The translations under genes were made by a program, and so were the position numbers. A stretch of DNA of 64,000 bases. Origin: Amylostereum areolatum. Lineage: Eukaryota; Basidiomycota; Agaricomycetes; Russulales; Stereaceae. The stretch is from NCBI GenBank assembly GCA_012932865.1, contig SAXG01000117.1, positions 1 to 64,000 on the forward strand, written 5' to 3'. This document shows, piece by piece, positions 44,859-55,225 of the stretch (position 1 is the stretch's first letter; the number at the start of each line of letters is the position of its first letter). Below the pieces are notes generated by a model. It saw only the letters and a program-made list of their open reading frames with translations. It was not told where the DNA came from and made no database searches.

Positions 44859-45063
44859 TCCAAGCGATGCAAATTGATCAGACTGCACGATAACAGTATG
44901 AAGGGGCTGTAAAAGCTACAATATGGCATTTCCTATTAATCCTATAACATAGCAATACTCGTAATAATACAGACTAACTGACGCATACAACGTACCTATC
45001 GAAGCGCATAATAGCAATGTCCCAATGAAAACATGTAACAGCGAGACACAAGTGTGAAAGCAA

Positions 45064-47215
45064 CTAGTCCTCGTATCCCAATTCCTTGTCCCGCTTCGCA
45101 CGGCGCCATTGCGCGCGCTCCTCGTCCGTCAGCGCGTACCATCCCTCAACCTCGTCCTGGAGCTCTAGCTCCCACTTCTCCTCCAGGTCGAGCATCTTCT
45201 TACTTTTCTTCGGCGGAGGAGGACGAGGAGCGGGAGGCGGGGGCGTGCTTCGATTAGGATGCAGCGGGGCAATACGCCGCAGCATTGATTTGGAGGATTT
45301 AGCGAGCGGGGAGTACGTGCCGACAGACACGGGAGATCCAGCATGGGAAGCCGCACGCCGTATAATCTCTTGCATGGGAGTCGCCTTAGGCCGGCCGAAA
45401 GTCCAGCGCCTCGTCGTCGAGGTGGAAGACGGCGCTGGAGTCGAGGGTGTTGGTGTAGAGGGTTTCGGATCTGGCCTGGGCGAGGATGGTTGGACGTTTT
45501 CCTGATGTGTTGTGTTAGTTGGAAAAGACACGTACGTGAGAAGGCTTTACCTTGGTACGCGAGGGTATCTCTGACTCTGCCTCTCCGTCCGTTTCTCCGA
45601 TGGGGGTGTGATCCTTGGATTTACCCTTGCCGTCAGAGACAGTTGTAGAAACCACATCCTCTCCCGCCGCTTCCCCTTCGTCGTCGTCGGGAATGACAGC
45701 CTTTTTCGCGACCTTCTTGCGCGACTTCTTCACACCATCCCCGATACCATCGTTGTTGTTCGTCGCTTTGCCTTTATTGGACTTGGACTTCTGGGCAACC
45801 TCTTTAGGAGCGGGGCGGTTGCTTCCGTGCGGCAGAAGGGGGAATAAGCTGCAGTTCATCCTCGTCCTCCGAGTTCGGCACGGGTGATAGACTCCCACGA
45901 AAGTCCATAGGAGAGGGTCGTCGAGCGGCAGGCTGCATGGTAGGAGCACTTGTGCCACAATCTTCCATTACGACGTCGTTGTCTCTAGTCTTGTCTGTGG
46001 AAGAGGGACTGGAGGGCTCGATAACAACCTGGACCGTCGATTTTTGCTTGCGTTTGCCGGGTTTGGCCTTAGGCTTCTTCGCTCCTTCTTCCCCCGCTTT
46101 CTTCGCCTTCTTTTCGCCTTTCTTGCTTTTCTTCGAAGGAGGAGCGGATGCCTCAGGAACTTCGACCGACCCGGAGGAGTCCGCGAAGAACAGTGGCGGA
46201 ACGGCTGGAGGGGGCATAAGAGCAGAGTCCCTGTCAACCGCCCCTACACCATCCCCCTCATTATCGGATTCATCGACGATTCGGGAGGACCGTTTGCGCT
46301 TTTTAGAACTCGAAGTTGAAGAAAGGGAAGACGACTCGGGGACAGGGGAATCCCGTATCAGAGAACGGGGTGAGGACGGACGCGGGGCACTACTGGAAGG
46401 GAGGGGGTCTGAAGGAGGCACCATAGGGAAACTTGAGCTTGGGACAGGGATGGTGGCCTCTGACTCTGTGATGGAGACGTCGGCCGGATGGGGGTCAGCC
46501 ACCTTCGCACGCTTGACAGGACGAGGCTTTGGGCGAGCCTTGTTCGTTTTCCGAGGCTCTGGAGACTTCAATACTAGTTCATCCTCGTCCGATGAGATGT
46601 CAATAACGTCCACTTGCGGGGTGATCGCTTTGACGGCTTTCCGCGCGCGCATCTTCGCCCGCTCGGCAGCTCCCTGCGGGTAGTCAACGCTCAAGGCGTT
46701 GTCTTTCAGAGGGGTATGCAGACTTCTCTGGAAACTGGGGCCAGCTATGGTTGTGGGAAGGATGGCTTTGTCGGGTGATGGTGTTTGGATGGTGGGAGAG
46801 TCACTCCGACTGACTTCGGAGCTAGCTTGAGCACGTTTGATGACAGGCCGAGGCCGAGGCCGAGAGGAGGATGTGGAAGCAGCCGGAGGTTCGGAAGGTG
46901 CTGGGAAAGACGAGATAGTGGAAGCAGTGGCGAGGCGAGGGTTGGTCGAGAACGTCGAGATGGCGGAAGTGTCGACAGGGCGATGCAAGGCTTCTGTGCG
47001 AGAGGGGAACTGATCTATGGTCGATATTGAAACTGTTGATAGAGTGTGAGTTGTAATGTGAGTTGGGCTTGGGAGGTGAGCTCACTAGAGGGTCCGCTAC
47101 CACTTCCTTCAAGTTGTCCCGCCGGTGGGATAGGTTCAGGCTGTACCAGCAGGAGAGTATCTTCATCTTCGCTATCAGCCACGATCCAGTTATCATCGGC
47201 ATCCTGGGGGCCCAT
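45064..47215 (-). CDS. disordered nuclear-type protein with SIM-like motif
   Basis: I do not recognise an orthologue. Four exons (47215-47086, 46993-45882, 45790-45551, 45501-45064) give 639 residues with closed phases. The third junction is the weak one: donor GTGCCG after ...SLSP and acceptor TTGCCCAG (91 nt), or 82 nt to GAG at 45800. Reading straight through instead hits a stop at about 45810. The N-terminus is acidic (DNWIVADSEDEDTLLLV). Near residue 180 a canonical SUMO-interaction-like motif appears, VDVIDISSDEDEL. Most of the protein is Ser/Pro/Lys-rich disorder with basic clusters (KKSKKGEKKAKKAGEEG). Only the last 45 residues look folded and conserved: EEKWELELQDEVEGWYALTD then EERAQWRRAKRDKELGYED. 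It is probably nuclear and chromatin- or SUMO-linked (inference). It is divergent from VPS51. Confidence 0.65.
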
Positions 47216-47464
47216 GTTGGGGAAGGGTGAGGGCGGTTGTACTGGTGGGTGGTGGTGGAAGGAAAGAAAGCGCGGCGTGCCCGACGCGTGCGAGAGGAAG
47301 ACCCGACAAAGTCACCGGATCGCATTGTACCCCATATCGAGGCATCACGTGGTGGGCGCCCTTGCCATGAATCAACGATTCGACTTCACTAGCTTCACTT
47401 GACTTCATGCAAGTCAACAGCAGTACGCTCCGGGGACGAGATACTTGGTTCGAATAGTAGCATT

Positions 47465-48205
47465 ATGTCAACCACCCCTTTGTCCTCCATCTCCCCACCC
47501 CCAACTCCCACTCGCCCTAGATCCACCAACGGACCGTCTCGTTTGTCAAATTCCCCCGTACCCTCTTCTCCGAGACGGGTTTCAGGTGGTTCCCTGGCAA
47601 ATGCCCCCCTAGATCGCTCAAAGTCGAGGGCGCGTGATCTTTTACGCAAACACTATGGTCTCGGTGTTGGTCCTCCCCCTCCCTCTGGACGGCCGATGGA
47701 TCCCATGGACCTAGGTGCGTTTCCTCCTCACATCCTGTGACCTTCCCTTGACTTGACCACCAGATTCGCCTGCATTCGACCCTAAAGCGTACTATGAACA
47801 ACTCATCACCACCTCCACATTGACCACTCTTCTGAAGAAAGAGAACGAGCTTTTGAACGGTGTGTCAGGCTCTCTGTCCATGTCGTGCCGCGTCCGGCTC
47901 TCTGATACCGGATACACAGACATGCGGCAACTCGACAGCGAACGACAGTCCCTCGTGTACAATCATCACCATGAACTCATCGCTGCTACAGATACCATCT
48001 CTGCAGTGGGTATCCATGCCTCCAATCCTACCACGATATCCCTCTGACGCACTTTACGCAGATGAAAACTCGCGCGGAGTCTCTCGACGCAGATCTTGAC
48101 CTTCTTAAGATCGCGTTCTCTGAGATATCGCGTCTCAGCGCCGAAGTCGCCATTGAAGACTCTGCCGGGTCAGTAGTTGGCGGTTCGGATGATTCTATTT
48201 TGTAG
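47465..48205 (+). CDS. VPS51: GARP complex subunit Vps51
   Basis: This is the small subunit of the GARP tethering complex, which links endosome-derived vesicles to the trans-Golgi t-SNARE Tlg1. Four exons (47465-47714, 47764-47859, 47920-48005, 48062-48205) give 191 residues, close to the yeast length (about 160) and far shorter than animal Vps51. The Ser/Pro-rich N-terminus (MSTTPLSSISPPPTPTRPRS) is followed by the conserved RARDLLRKHYGLG, then DSPAFDPKAYYEQLI, TLLKKENELLN, MRQLDSERQSLVYNHHHELI and KTRAESLDADLDLLKIAFS, a coiled-coil run. An earlier in-frame ATG at 47399 is possible but adds nothing conserved. The gene is divergent from the disordered-protein gene, with about 250 bp between starts. 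Confidence 0.88.
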
Positions 48206-48591
48206 ACACTGACAGCTAGGTTGCGAGACCTTGTGCTTTGGGTGGGTCGAAAGCTACGCATAGGACGAAATGCGCATACATAATTTCTAGTCACTACGTC
48301 TCCTATATCACCCTCTGCTGGTTGACCAGGACCTTCTGACCATTGTCACGTCCAGATGTGTATTCTATGTACCTGATCTTTACCCTGATGCAGCACATCG
48401 CCGCCTTACGTCGCAATTCCACTTGGATACTCTCGAAACTCAGTCTTCTCGCGAAATGACCACTGGTCAGGCTGAGAATAGTGTGCATAAACAAGGCATA
48501 TTTTTTGCATATCAACATAAGTAGCCATAAACGTATTCTTTAATAAATCCTCCAACGACATCCAAATTCTCGTTTTCGCCCTTCACGGGCC
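48206..48591. other. convergent 3' flank
   Basis: This lies between the stops of VPS51 and the minus-strand hypothetical gene. No gene is seen. Confidence 0.4.
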
Positions 48592-50027
48592 TCACCGAGG
48601 AGTATGGCGCACGTTCACATACCACTTCCCACCCCCCGCATAAGTCAACCCCATGGGCGTCAAGTTTTCAATACCAATTCCGCGAGCGGTGCCAACTGTC
48701 CACTGGACGTATGCTCTATCGCACGGCTCCTTCGTGTTCTACATAAGTCACCAGGTCAGTTTGCACTCGACCGTCACAATGCAAGACGTACTCTGATAAC
48801 CGCGATGACCTCCCGCACTACAGCGCACGCTGCGGTGGCAAGCTCGGATTGCGTAGCGTCAACCGACACCGTAGTTACTCCATGGTCGGAGGCGCGAGGG
48901 TAACCTGGCATGTTGAACCGGATGGACATAGAATGGTAGCGTTTGCCATAATCTTCCATTGGTCGCACGCCCGGGTTGTCCAGTCCCATCGTCGGGTTAT
49001 TGATATCCACGCCCAAAACATTTCTCATCGCAGCTTTGCCCAGCTTACCAAAGTCATCGTAACAGCTCCGATGGAAATTGATGTTGGGCCCCTGGCCGGC
49101 GGGCAGAGGCTGTGGAATATCTCGAGGTTCGGTCTGAATCACAGGGAAGGCCTCGTGGCGAGAGCTGGAAGAGGCCTTACGGCTGCGACGCCCCAGGGTC
49201 CCATGAGACTTGGACGCGCGAAGTGTACGATGATCGGCCACCGTCGAAATTGCCTCCTCGTGTTCCTCGAGGATCGGCATGCTACTATCGCCTGCTGCAG
49301 TGCGACGGGGAAGCACAGCGTGGCTAGGGTGCGGGGTCGACAGCACCTCGCCCGGGCGCTCTTCCCAGAGAGGCACTTCCTTGGGGTATCTCATCTCCTC
49401 CCTGTTTCCGTGCACGGCAGTCGGCTGGACGAAGGACTTGGCATGGCGAAGAGACCTCGTCGAGTCCAGATGGGGGGACATACGCATGGGGGAAGATGAA
49501 CGTGACGCCGGTGGAGTAAACGTGGATGGCGAGTAGGATCGCTGGGACGATTCAAGAACGGGGTAGGAGAACGACCTCTCTGGCACAACCGCCTGGATCC
49601 TCGAGTTGTCACGGTCGCGGAGCGACGGTCCACGTTCTGGCCACAGCGGACCTTGGTCTGGATACCTGGGCACGGGAGCACGCAAGTTTCCATAGGCCAA
49701 CGACGAGGGAGCTGGGGATGTCGCCCGACTGGATGCCCGTGAGGATGCCGCACGACTGGACGCTCGGGAGAATGAGATAGGCGATGAACTTGAAGGAAGC
49801 TGAGAAAGGTATGCGGAATCAACCGCGTAGAAGGTTCCGATGTTTTCCATCCAGTAGATGTTCTGGGGGGGTTAAGTGCAAGAGCAAGAGGAAATATAGT
49901 TACGGTGGAGGAAGGTACTTGTACTCACGGGCCACCCTTCCTTTTGCCGCTGTGTTCTAGCTCATTGCCACCAGTCTCTGGTGTCTTTGTCCTGTGGCCC
50001 TAGGGCGATCTTGATTGTGAGCCGCAT
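48592..50027 (-). CDS. hypothetical Ser-rich protein, early in-frame TGA
   Basis: I do not recognise a family. Read from ATG 50027 the first exon gives MRLTIKIALGPQDKDTRDWW, one Gln, then an in-frame TGA (49962-49964), and continues in the same frame with ARTQRQKEGWP to a GTGAGT donor. A 66-nt intron (49863-49928) leads to NIYWMENIGTFYAVDSAYLS, and after 1,071 nt a second intron (48739-48791) joins a 49-codon exon ending WYVNVRHTPR. Phases close over 439 codons, counting the internal TGA. If translation instead starts at MENIGTFYAVD (ATG 49850) the product is 401 residues. The middle is Ser/Arg-Pro-rich disorder; the C-terminal 120 residues (INFHRSCYDDFGKLGKAAMR through RVRHTP-like end) look folded. 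The TGA may be a nonsense mutation, a readthrough signal or a sequencing error. Confidence 0.65.
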
Positions 50028-50227
50028 GTCCCAGCCTCGGATAATAGCAACAATGGGTTGCCCCTTTGATTTTGATTTGCACACATCCGAGCGGGTGATG
50101 ATCGATGAACTGGTGAATCACACAATGCAACGGGTGAAAACAAACGCATTATCAATCCAAGCACATACATCATCGACAAGCGCAATGCCCAAACAAGGTG
50201 AAAACTGGCTCAATGGCCACCTGCCAC

Positions 50228-51119
50228 TCAACAAGCCGTTTGTTGCTGAACCTTCTCTCCGTTGACCCATACGTCGACGTGCTCGTCATAGAATGCGACA
50301 AAGCCTGCGATATCGGTACTTTCGGCGGTCGGCATCTTGTGCCACCAGGCGAGGCCGTCCTTCTTTCCGGTGGGGAGGTTAACATCAAAATAGTTTGCAG
50401 TGCCCTGGAAATGTCTACATCAAAACGACAAGTCGTGGATGCTAATGACAATGAACCAGACAGACCTTGTAAGGGCAGGACGTCGTATGTTCAGAGGAGC
50501 TGAGAAGGTCGAGACGGATGTCCGTCATCGGTATATAAGTCCTGGTGGGAAGACCGGTCTCAAAGACGAGGCGTGGTTTCGTAGTGTTCGCAACTTCGAC
50601 ACCATCAATCTCGACGCAGACGTGCTTCGAGGATTGCAATATGTCGATGCGCTACCTCATTATCGACCATCAATGGATATAACTCAACCGAAGAGTTCAG
50701 TGACGCGTACCTTGTAGGGGTCCTTGGGGTGAACATAAATTTGTTGGTCTTCTTCGAACCACGCGTCCACTTTGTCGAAATCGATTCTCACGTAGTCCTT
50801 GAGGTCCCCTCTCTTGTAAACGACCGCCGCACCGGACGACACAGTACTTCCGACAACAAGGTCGTAGGTATCATGCCCATCACTCTCCTTCGCATCTTGA
50901 AGATAATCCATCACAACGGCGGATTTAGGAACGTAATAGTATGGCCACCACTCGTTTTCCCAACTGTCGGTAAATCAACGAAAATTCATGGTCACGGAGA
51001 GATGCATACACGCACACTAACTTAGGTTTGTTCGAGTCAGCAATATATTTGCCGCCGAACACAACTCGGACCCTCCTGTGCGAGTCTTCCGAATGTCCAA
51101 CGTGAGGAAGGAGGTGCAT
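50228..51119 (-). CDS. double DUF427 protein, copy C
   Basis: DUF427 (NTP_transf_9-like) domains are small beta-rich folds of unknown role; here two follow each other in one protein. Four exons (51119-51016, 50963-50711, 50651-50466, 50404-50228) give 239 residues. The first unit starts HRRVRVVFGGKYIADSNKPK and ends with DKVDAWFEEDQQIYVHPKDP. The second starts RIDILQSSKHVCVEIDGVEV, runs through ETGLPTRTYIP and GLAWWHKMPTAESTDIAGF, and ends HVDVWVNGEKV. Exon borders fall at equivalent places in both units and in copy D, each exon ending with PYK at the domain joint. A TATA box (ATATAAA, plus-strand 51201-51207) lies about 85 nt upstream of the ATG. The C-terminus (QQQTAC) differs from copy D. 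The product is probably a cytosolic soluble protein; substrate unknown. Confidence 0.85.
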
Positions 51120-52286
51120 GGATGGCGAATAATACTGGGAGGTAAGTCGACGCTTGTAGGGGGTTCTGATTCTGCCATTCCATGAGGGCATCCCACTGCC
51201 TTTATATGCCTCATAAATGAGCGTAAGCCTGTTTCGATGGTGCTGAATGTCCATTCAGAGCCAGACGCGTGAACAAGCTAAGGTAGTATCAAGAGTAACA
51301 TGGTTCGCGTGTGGGCCGAGCGCTCTAGGCGGCGATTTGTGCGCAAAGCCCACACAGCTTGAGCGTTGAACCTGTTCCAGTCAGATCGCAGTCGGCAGGT
51401 GTGTGAGACTGAGAAACCACAGTGAACATGTTGTCGTTCTAACATTCCCGGGACTCGGTTACGTGGGAGCCAGGGGCGAGGTCTTTGCGCGCAAACCTTC
51501 CCTGCAGCTTAGAGAAAAGTAAGCACACCTAGCATCTTGCTATACAAGACCAACCTTGCAGATGATTGTCTCGAGCGCAAGCCGCCCGATGCTAAGGCAG
51601 CTGTCAAGAGCACTGAATGCCTGGGTCGGGTGTTTGATCCACGGCGACACTGAGATCTGTCACAAAGATGGCGATGGGCACTTACAGGGAAGACTTATTG
51701 CGCGCTGATAATCGAAAGAAACACAATTGAGAGTAATCCAGAGCCGTGCCAATAAGCAGTACTAGGAAGTGGTGGTGTCGATTCGTCGAAGTTCGAACTG
51801 AGCTCGAGATTCGACAGAATCGACACACATGCAAGAATTATGTCAGCAGTCCGACACCGTGAACTTGCCAATGGACCATGGCAGCAATCTTGGAGATAGC
51901 CATGAACAATGGCAACGCGTCCTGAACGCCCTTCACTAGGTCTAGCTTCACTCTCAACTGCTTGGGATAATGAAGACATGCGGGGCAAAAGGAGCTGATG
52001 GTGTGAAGGCGTGCCGATGGTGTCTCCCTCCCGCCTCCCGCCTCCCGCCTTCCGCCGACGGGGCTGACGTCTTTTCCGCAATTTCGCAATTTACAAGCTC
52101 GACGACCTCGGTATAGCGTTCTGCATGACGTCCCGCCGTTGCAGACAATGACGACGGCGATGAAGTCAATAAACCACTGGCGGCTCGGTTTTGGCTATAA
52201 AATGTCCTCCTCGGCCACACCCTCTCATCATCCACTCTGGCGACAAACATCTCATCAAACAACTCATCAGTCCTCCCAACATCACA
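51120..52286. promoter_or_regulatory. divergent promoter of DUF427 copy C and 73-residue gene
   Basis: It contains a TATA box for each gene: plus-strand 51201-51207 (for the minus-strand gene) and TATAAAA at 52197-52203. A short tandem run of CCTCCCG units lies at about 52027-52056. In the 900 bp between I find no gene. Confidence 0.45.
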
Positions 52287-52669
52287 ATGCCGTCGTACAA
52301 TAAATGTGACCAGGTCAGGTACAGGCCCGTCGGCGGTATGTTTATCTGTACTTCTCTGCGTGCTATGTCACCTCATCACCAGGGTGCAGGTGGAAACGAC
52401 AATGTCGCCCATTCAACTAGCGAAATAACCAACATTGTATCTGAGGAGGGTATTGTGCGTTGCCATTGCCTTGCTCTATAATCGCCTTTGTGTCTCGCCC
52501 TCTTCTTAGGAGAAGTACACCATTCGCAACGACAACACTGGCAAGGAAACCACTTACCAGGTCTGTCCACTCTTCGAACTTCTCGTCCTTCGCTTTTAAC
52601 GCAGCCATTCAGGAGATGAACATTGTTGGCAAGGCCCAGGAATCTGTTGACGCCGAATACGACGAATGA
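52287..52669 (+). CDS. 73-residue acidic hypothetical protein
   Basis: Four tiny exons (52287-52335, 52390-52454, 52510-52560, 52613-52669) with introns of 52-55 nt join in phase to 73 residues: MPSYNKCDQVRYRPVGG, GNDNVAHSTSEITNIVSEEG, IEKYTIRNDNTGKETTYQ and EMNIVGKAQESVDAEYDE. A TATA box at 52197-52203 lies 84 nt before the ATG. The protein is hydrophilic, acidic and has no signal peptide or membrane segment; it resembles small stress- or conidiation-related proteins only in composition. No single open frame shows it because each exon is short. It sits between two DUF427 paralogues that also have TATA boxes. Confidence 0.65.
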
Positions 52670-53164
52670 ATACGAAGTTTACGCGCTCGTGCAATGTACT
52701 TTTAGCTATATACAACATGGTAGTCGTTGGTCTCAGCCGGTCGGTGGATCGATCAAGATGCAAGTATCATCGATGACGGATTCGTCCGAGCCCTCAAGCG
52801 ACTGACGGCAAAGTTGTTGGTGCAACTGTCGTATCTGCCGTTTGAGCCATATCATATTGCTCTATGCTTACCTCCGCAGTTCAATGTCCAATGTTCATCG
52901 CCGATGTTTTTGCCCTTCTAAACATCTTACTCCGCCAGCACCTCATAGTGAGACGTCGCAAACCCTGTCGTTCTTCTCTGCAAGGTACGTCCTTCCATTC
53001 CACTCCGCCTCTTTGTATCCCCTACTCAACCTCTTATGTTATCGAGAGACACTCGTTGTTACGCGGGAGCCGAGGACCTCAGATGCCTGTAAAAATGGAC
53101 TTGTGTGCTGTGGAATAAAACAACACGAGCACCAGCATACTTAATAACATACATTGGGTCTGGC
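52670..53164. other. convergent 3' flank
   Basis: This lies between the 73-residue gene and the stop of DUF427 copy D. No gene is seen. Confidence 0.4.
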
Positions 53165-54065
53165 TTAGCCGAAGATTGACTCAGGCCGTGGGACCTTGAC
53201 CCCATCAACCCAAACGTCCACCTTCTCATCGTAGAACGCCACGAATCCCTTGATCTCTGCGCTCTCTAATGTTGGAGTCTTGTACCACCACACCAGACCG
53301 TCCTTCAGTCCAGACGGCAGGTCGATGTCGTAATAGCTCGCTGTACCCTGGTTAGCAGAGCAAACATCAGTCTGCGTCAAGAGAACGTATTGTCTGTAAG
53401 ATTACCTTGTAGGGACAGGAGCTCGTCTTGTCGGATGGAACAAGGAGATCGAGTCGGGTGTCGGTTATGGGGATATAAGTCCTGGTGGGGAGGCCCGTCT
53501 CAAACAGCAAACGCGGCTTGGTGGTGTTGGCAACTTCGACGCCGTCCACCTCCACACGGACATGCCGCGACGACTGCAAGATCTCGATGCGCTGCACGGG
53601 AGGTAAGCATCAAAGTGATAGAACACGGTAGCAAAAGATGAGGCCCACCTTGTAGGGATCCTTTGGGTGTACGTAGATCCGCTCGTCCTCCTCGAACCAC
53701 GCCTCCGCTTTGTCAAATGCGATCTTGGCCAGCCCGCTCAAGTCGCCGTCGGTGTGCACCGCCACGGCCTCCTCCGCGATCGTATCTCCTACGACGAGAT
53801 CATACACGGTATGATTATCCACCTGCTTCGCGTTCTGAAGGTACTTCGCCGTCACGTCCGCTTTGGGAAGATAGTAGTGCGGGTAGTACGAGTGCTCCCA
53901 TCTGTCCACAGGTCAGAAAGCCCAACCTCTCATATCGAGGCAAGAACGATGTGCTCACACCAGCTTTGGTGCTTTCGAATCGGCGATGATTTGACCTCCG
54001 AACAAGACGCGGACCCTCTTCGGCGAGTCCTCCTTATGCCCTGGTGGTGGGAACGGAACGACCAT
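53165..54065 (-). CDS. double DUF427 protein, copy D
   Basis: This is the paralogue of copy C on the same strand, about 2.9 kb away. Exons 54065-53959, 53901-53649, 53591-53406 and 53347-53165 give 242 residues, with introns at the same codons as copy C. The first unit reads KRVRVLFGGQIIADSKAPK to DKAEAWFEEDERIYVHPKDP; the second RIEILQSSRHVRVEVDGVEV, ETGLPTRTYIP, GLVWWYKTPTLESAEIKGF and KVDVWVDGVKV, ending PRPESIFG. The two genes are most alike around the domain joint and the second unit, suggesting a fairly recent tandem duplication or gene conversion. A TATAAAG box on the minus strand (plus-strand 54162-54168) lies about 100 nt upstream. Role unknown, as for copy C. Confidence 0.86.
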
Positions 54066-55225
54066 CCTGTGGAAGCTGCGAATACGACCAAGGGTTTCAA
54101 AGAGGGGGTGAAGAGCGAGGATCAAGGTATTTTGACGCCAGAGCATATCGTCGACGGCTGCTTTATAATTATACAGTCCGCGATCTGTGACGCCCTTCCT
54201 TAAGATGGCGCAGGCAGCGTAGTCAGCCAGTCCGTCGCTGCGTCACGATCTTTCGCTGTGGTGTGGGAAGGGAGTGCTGAATCTATGCCTGGAATGGCGT
54301 TCGCAGTTAGTCAGACTTGGCCCGTAGGACTCCGTTTGTCGCTGACGAAGGCATCTGTTGCGCCGACCCAGGCGATGAACTTCTTCTGGGGACCCATGAC
54401 CAGGGAAAAGACGCGTGAGCTGGGCTATTCCAAGTGTTTTTATGTGGCTTGCGTGCGTTGACGTGCGACGGTGATATGGCGCGTTGTCCTGCAGACCAGG
54501 TCGGCGGTCGCAGCCCAGATCATCAGTCCTGGAAGGCCCGCAAACATGGGAACCCGATAACATACATTTATATCCTTCATATTCCCTGCGACACACTTCC
54601 GTGACGATCCTCTGGTCGTATGTTATCGGACTTGGCTTGGGAGTCATGTTGAACATGAAAGCCCCAGGTTTGGGCGATTCACATCGCCCACGCTTCATAC
54701 GACGAGAACGGCCGCCGCAAAGCCAACAAGCTGTGAGGTCGATTTCTCGAAGTGAAGTCAGACGGTGTACCCGCCGATGACGAGGATCCTGAGTCGAAGC
54801 ATCAGGGTTACTAGCAGCGAACAAGAGAGGAATATCAAGGTGGGATTTGGAAAGAGTTGAGTCGCGAGAAGCGCTTGGGACGGTCTCCACGTGCTCGAGA
54901 CACGGTCACGTCTGTCCCGGGACCTGTGTTGTATCTCTCGGAATGCAGTTCGCAGCCAGGCCAAATTAAAGCGGAAGGCAAACGCGCTTAGAGTGACTAT
55001 AAGACAGGATGGGAGTGCTGAATCTGGGTCAATGGGATCGGTAACAGAGGTGGTATTCCACGAGGAAATTACGGTAGATCATATACACCAAAGAGGCGAG
55101 AGGATTACACCAACATAGAGAGGATTAGGCGCGAAATCGCCGCCCTAGTAACATAGAATGTCGGGGTATGGCCCATTCCAAAGAAAAACACGGAACGAGG
55201 TTCGAGATCGTCTGCAGACTTGTGC
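54066..55225. other. gene-poor stretch upstream of DUF427 copy D
   Basis: It contains the copy D promoter with its TATA box (54162-54168). Open frames exist, including a 215-codon one on the minus strand, but they lack domain features, splice logic and sensible codon use. A 15-bp repeat (54270-54284 and 55011-55025) is the only structure noticed. Confidence 0.4.

Noticed and set aside
45791..45881. Frameshift in the SIM-motif gene
   Set aside because: An intron of 91 nt (or 82 nt) explains the frame change with closed phases, so no lesion is needed.
54243..54890. 215-codon minus-strand open frame
   Set aside because: Composition is Arg/His/Cys-rich and disordered without motif, and it overlaps other equally long frames on the other strand.
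54270..55025. 15-bp direct repeat (54270-54284 and 55011-55025)
   Set aside because: Too short and isolated; no flanking structure suggests a mobile element.
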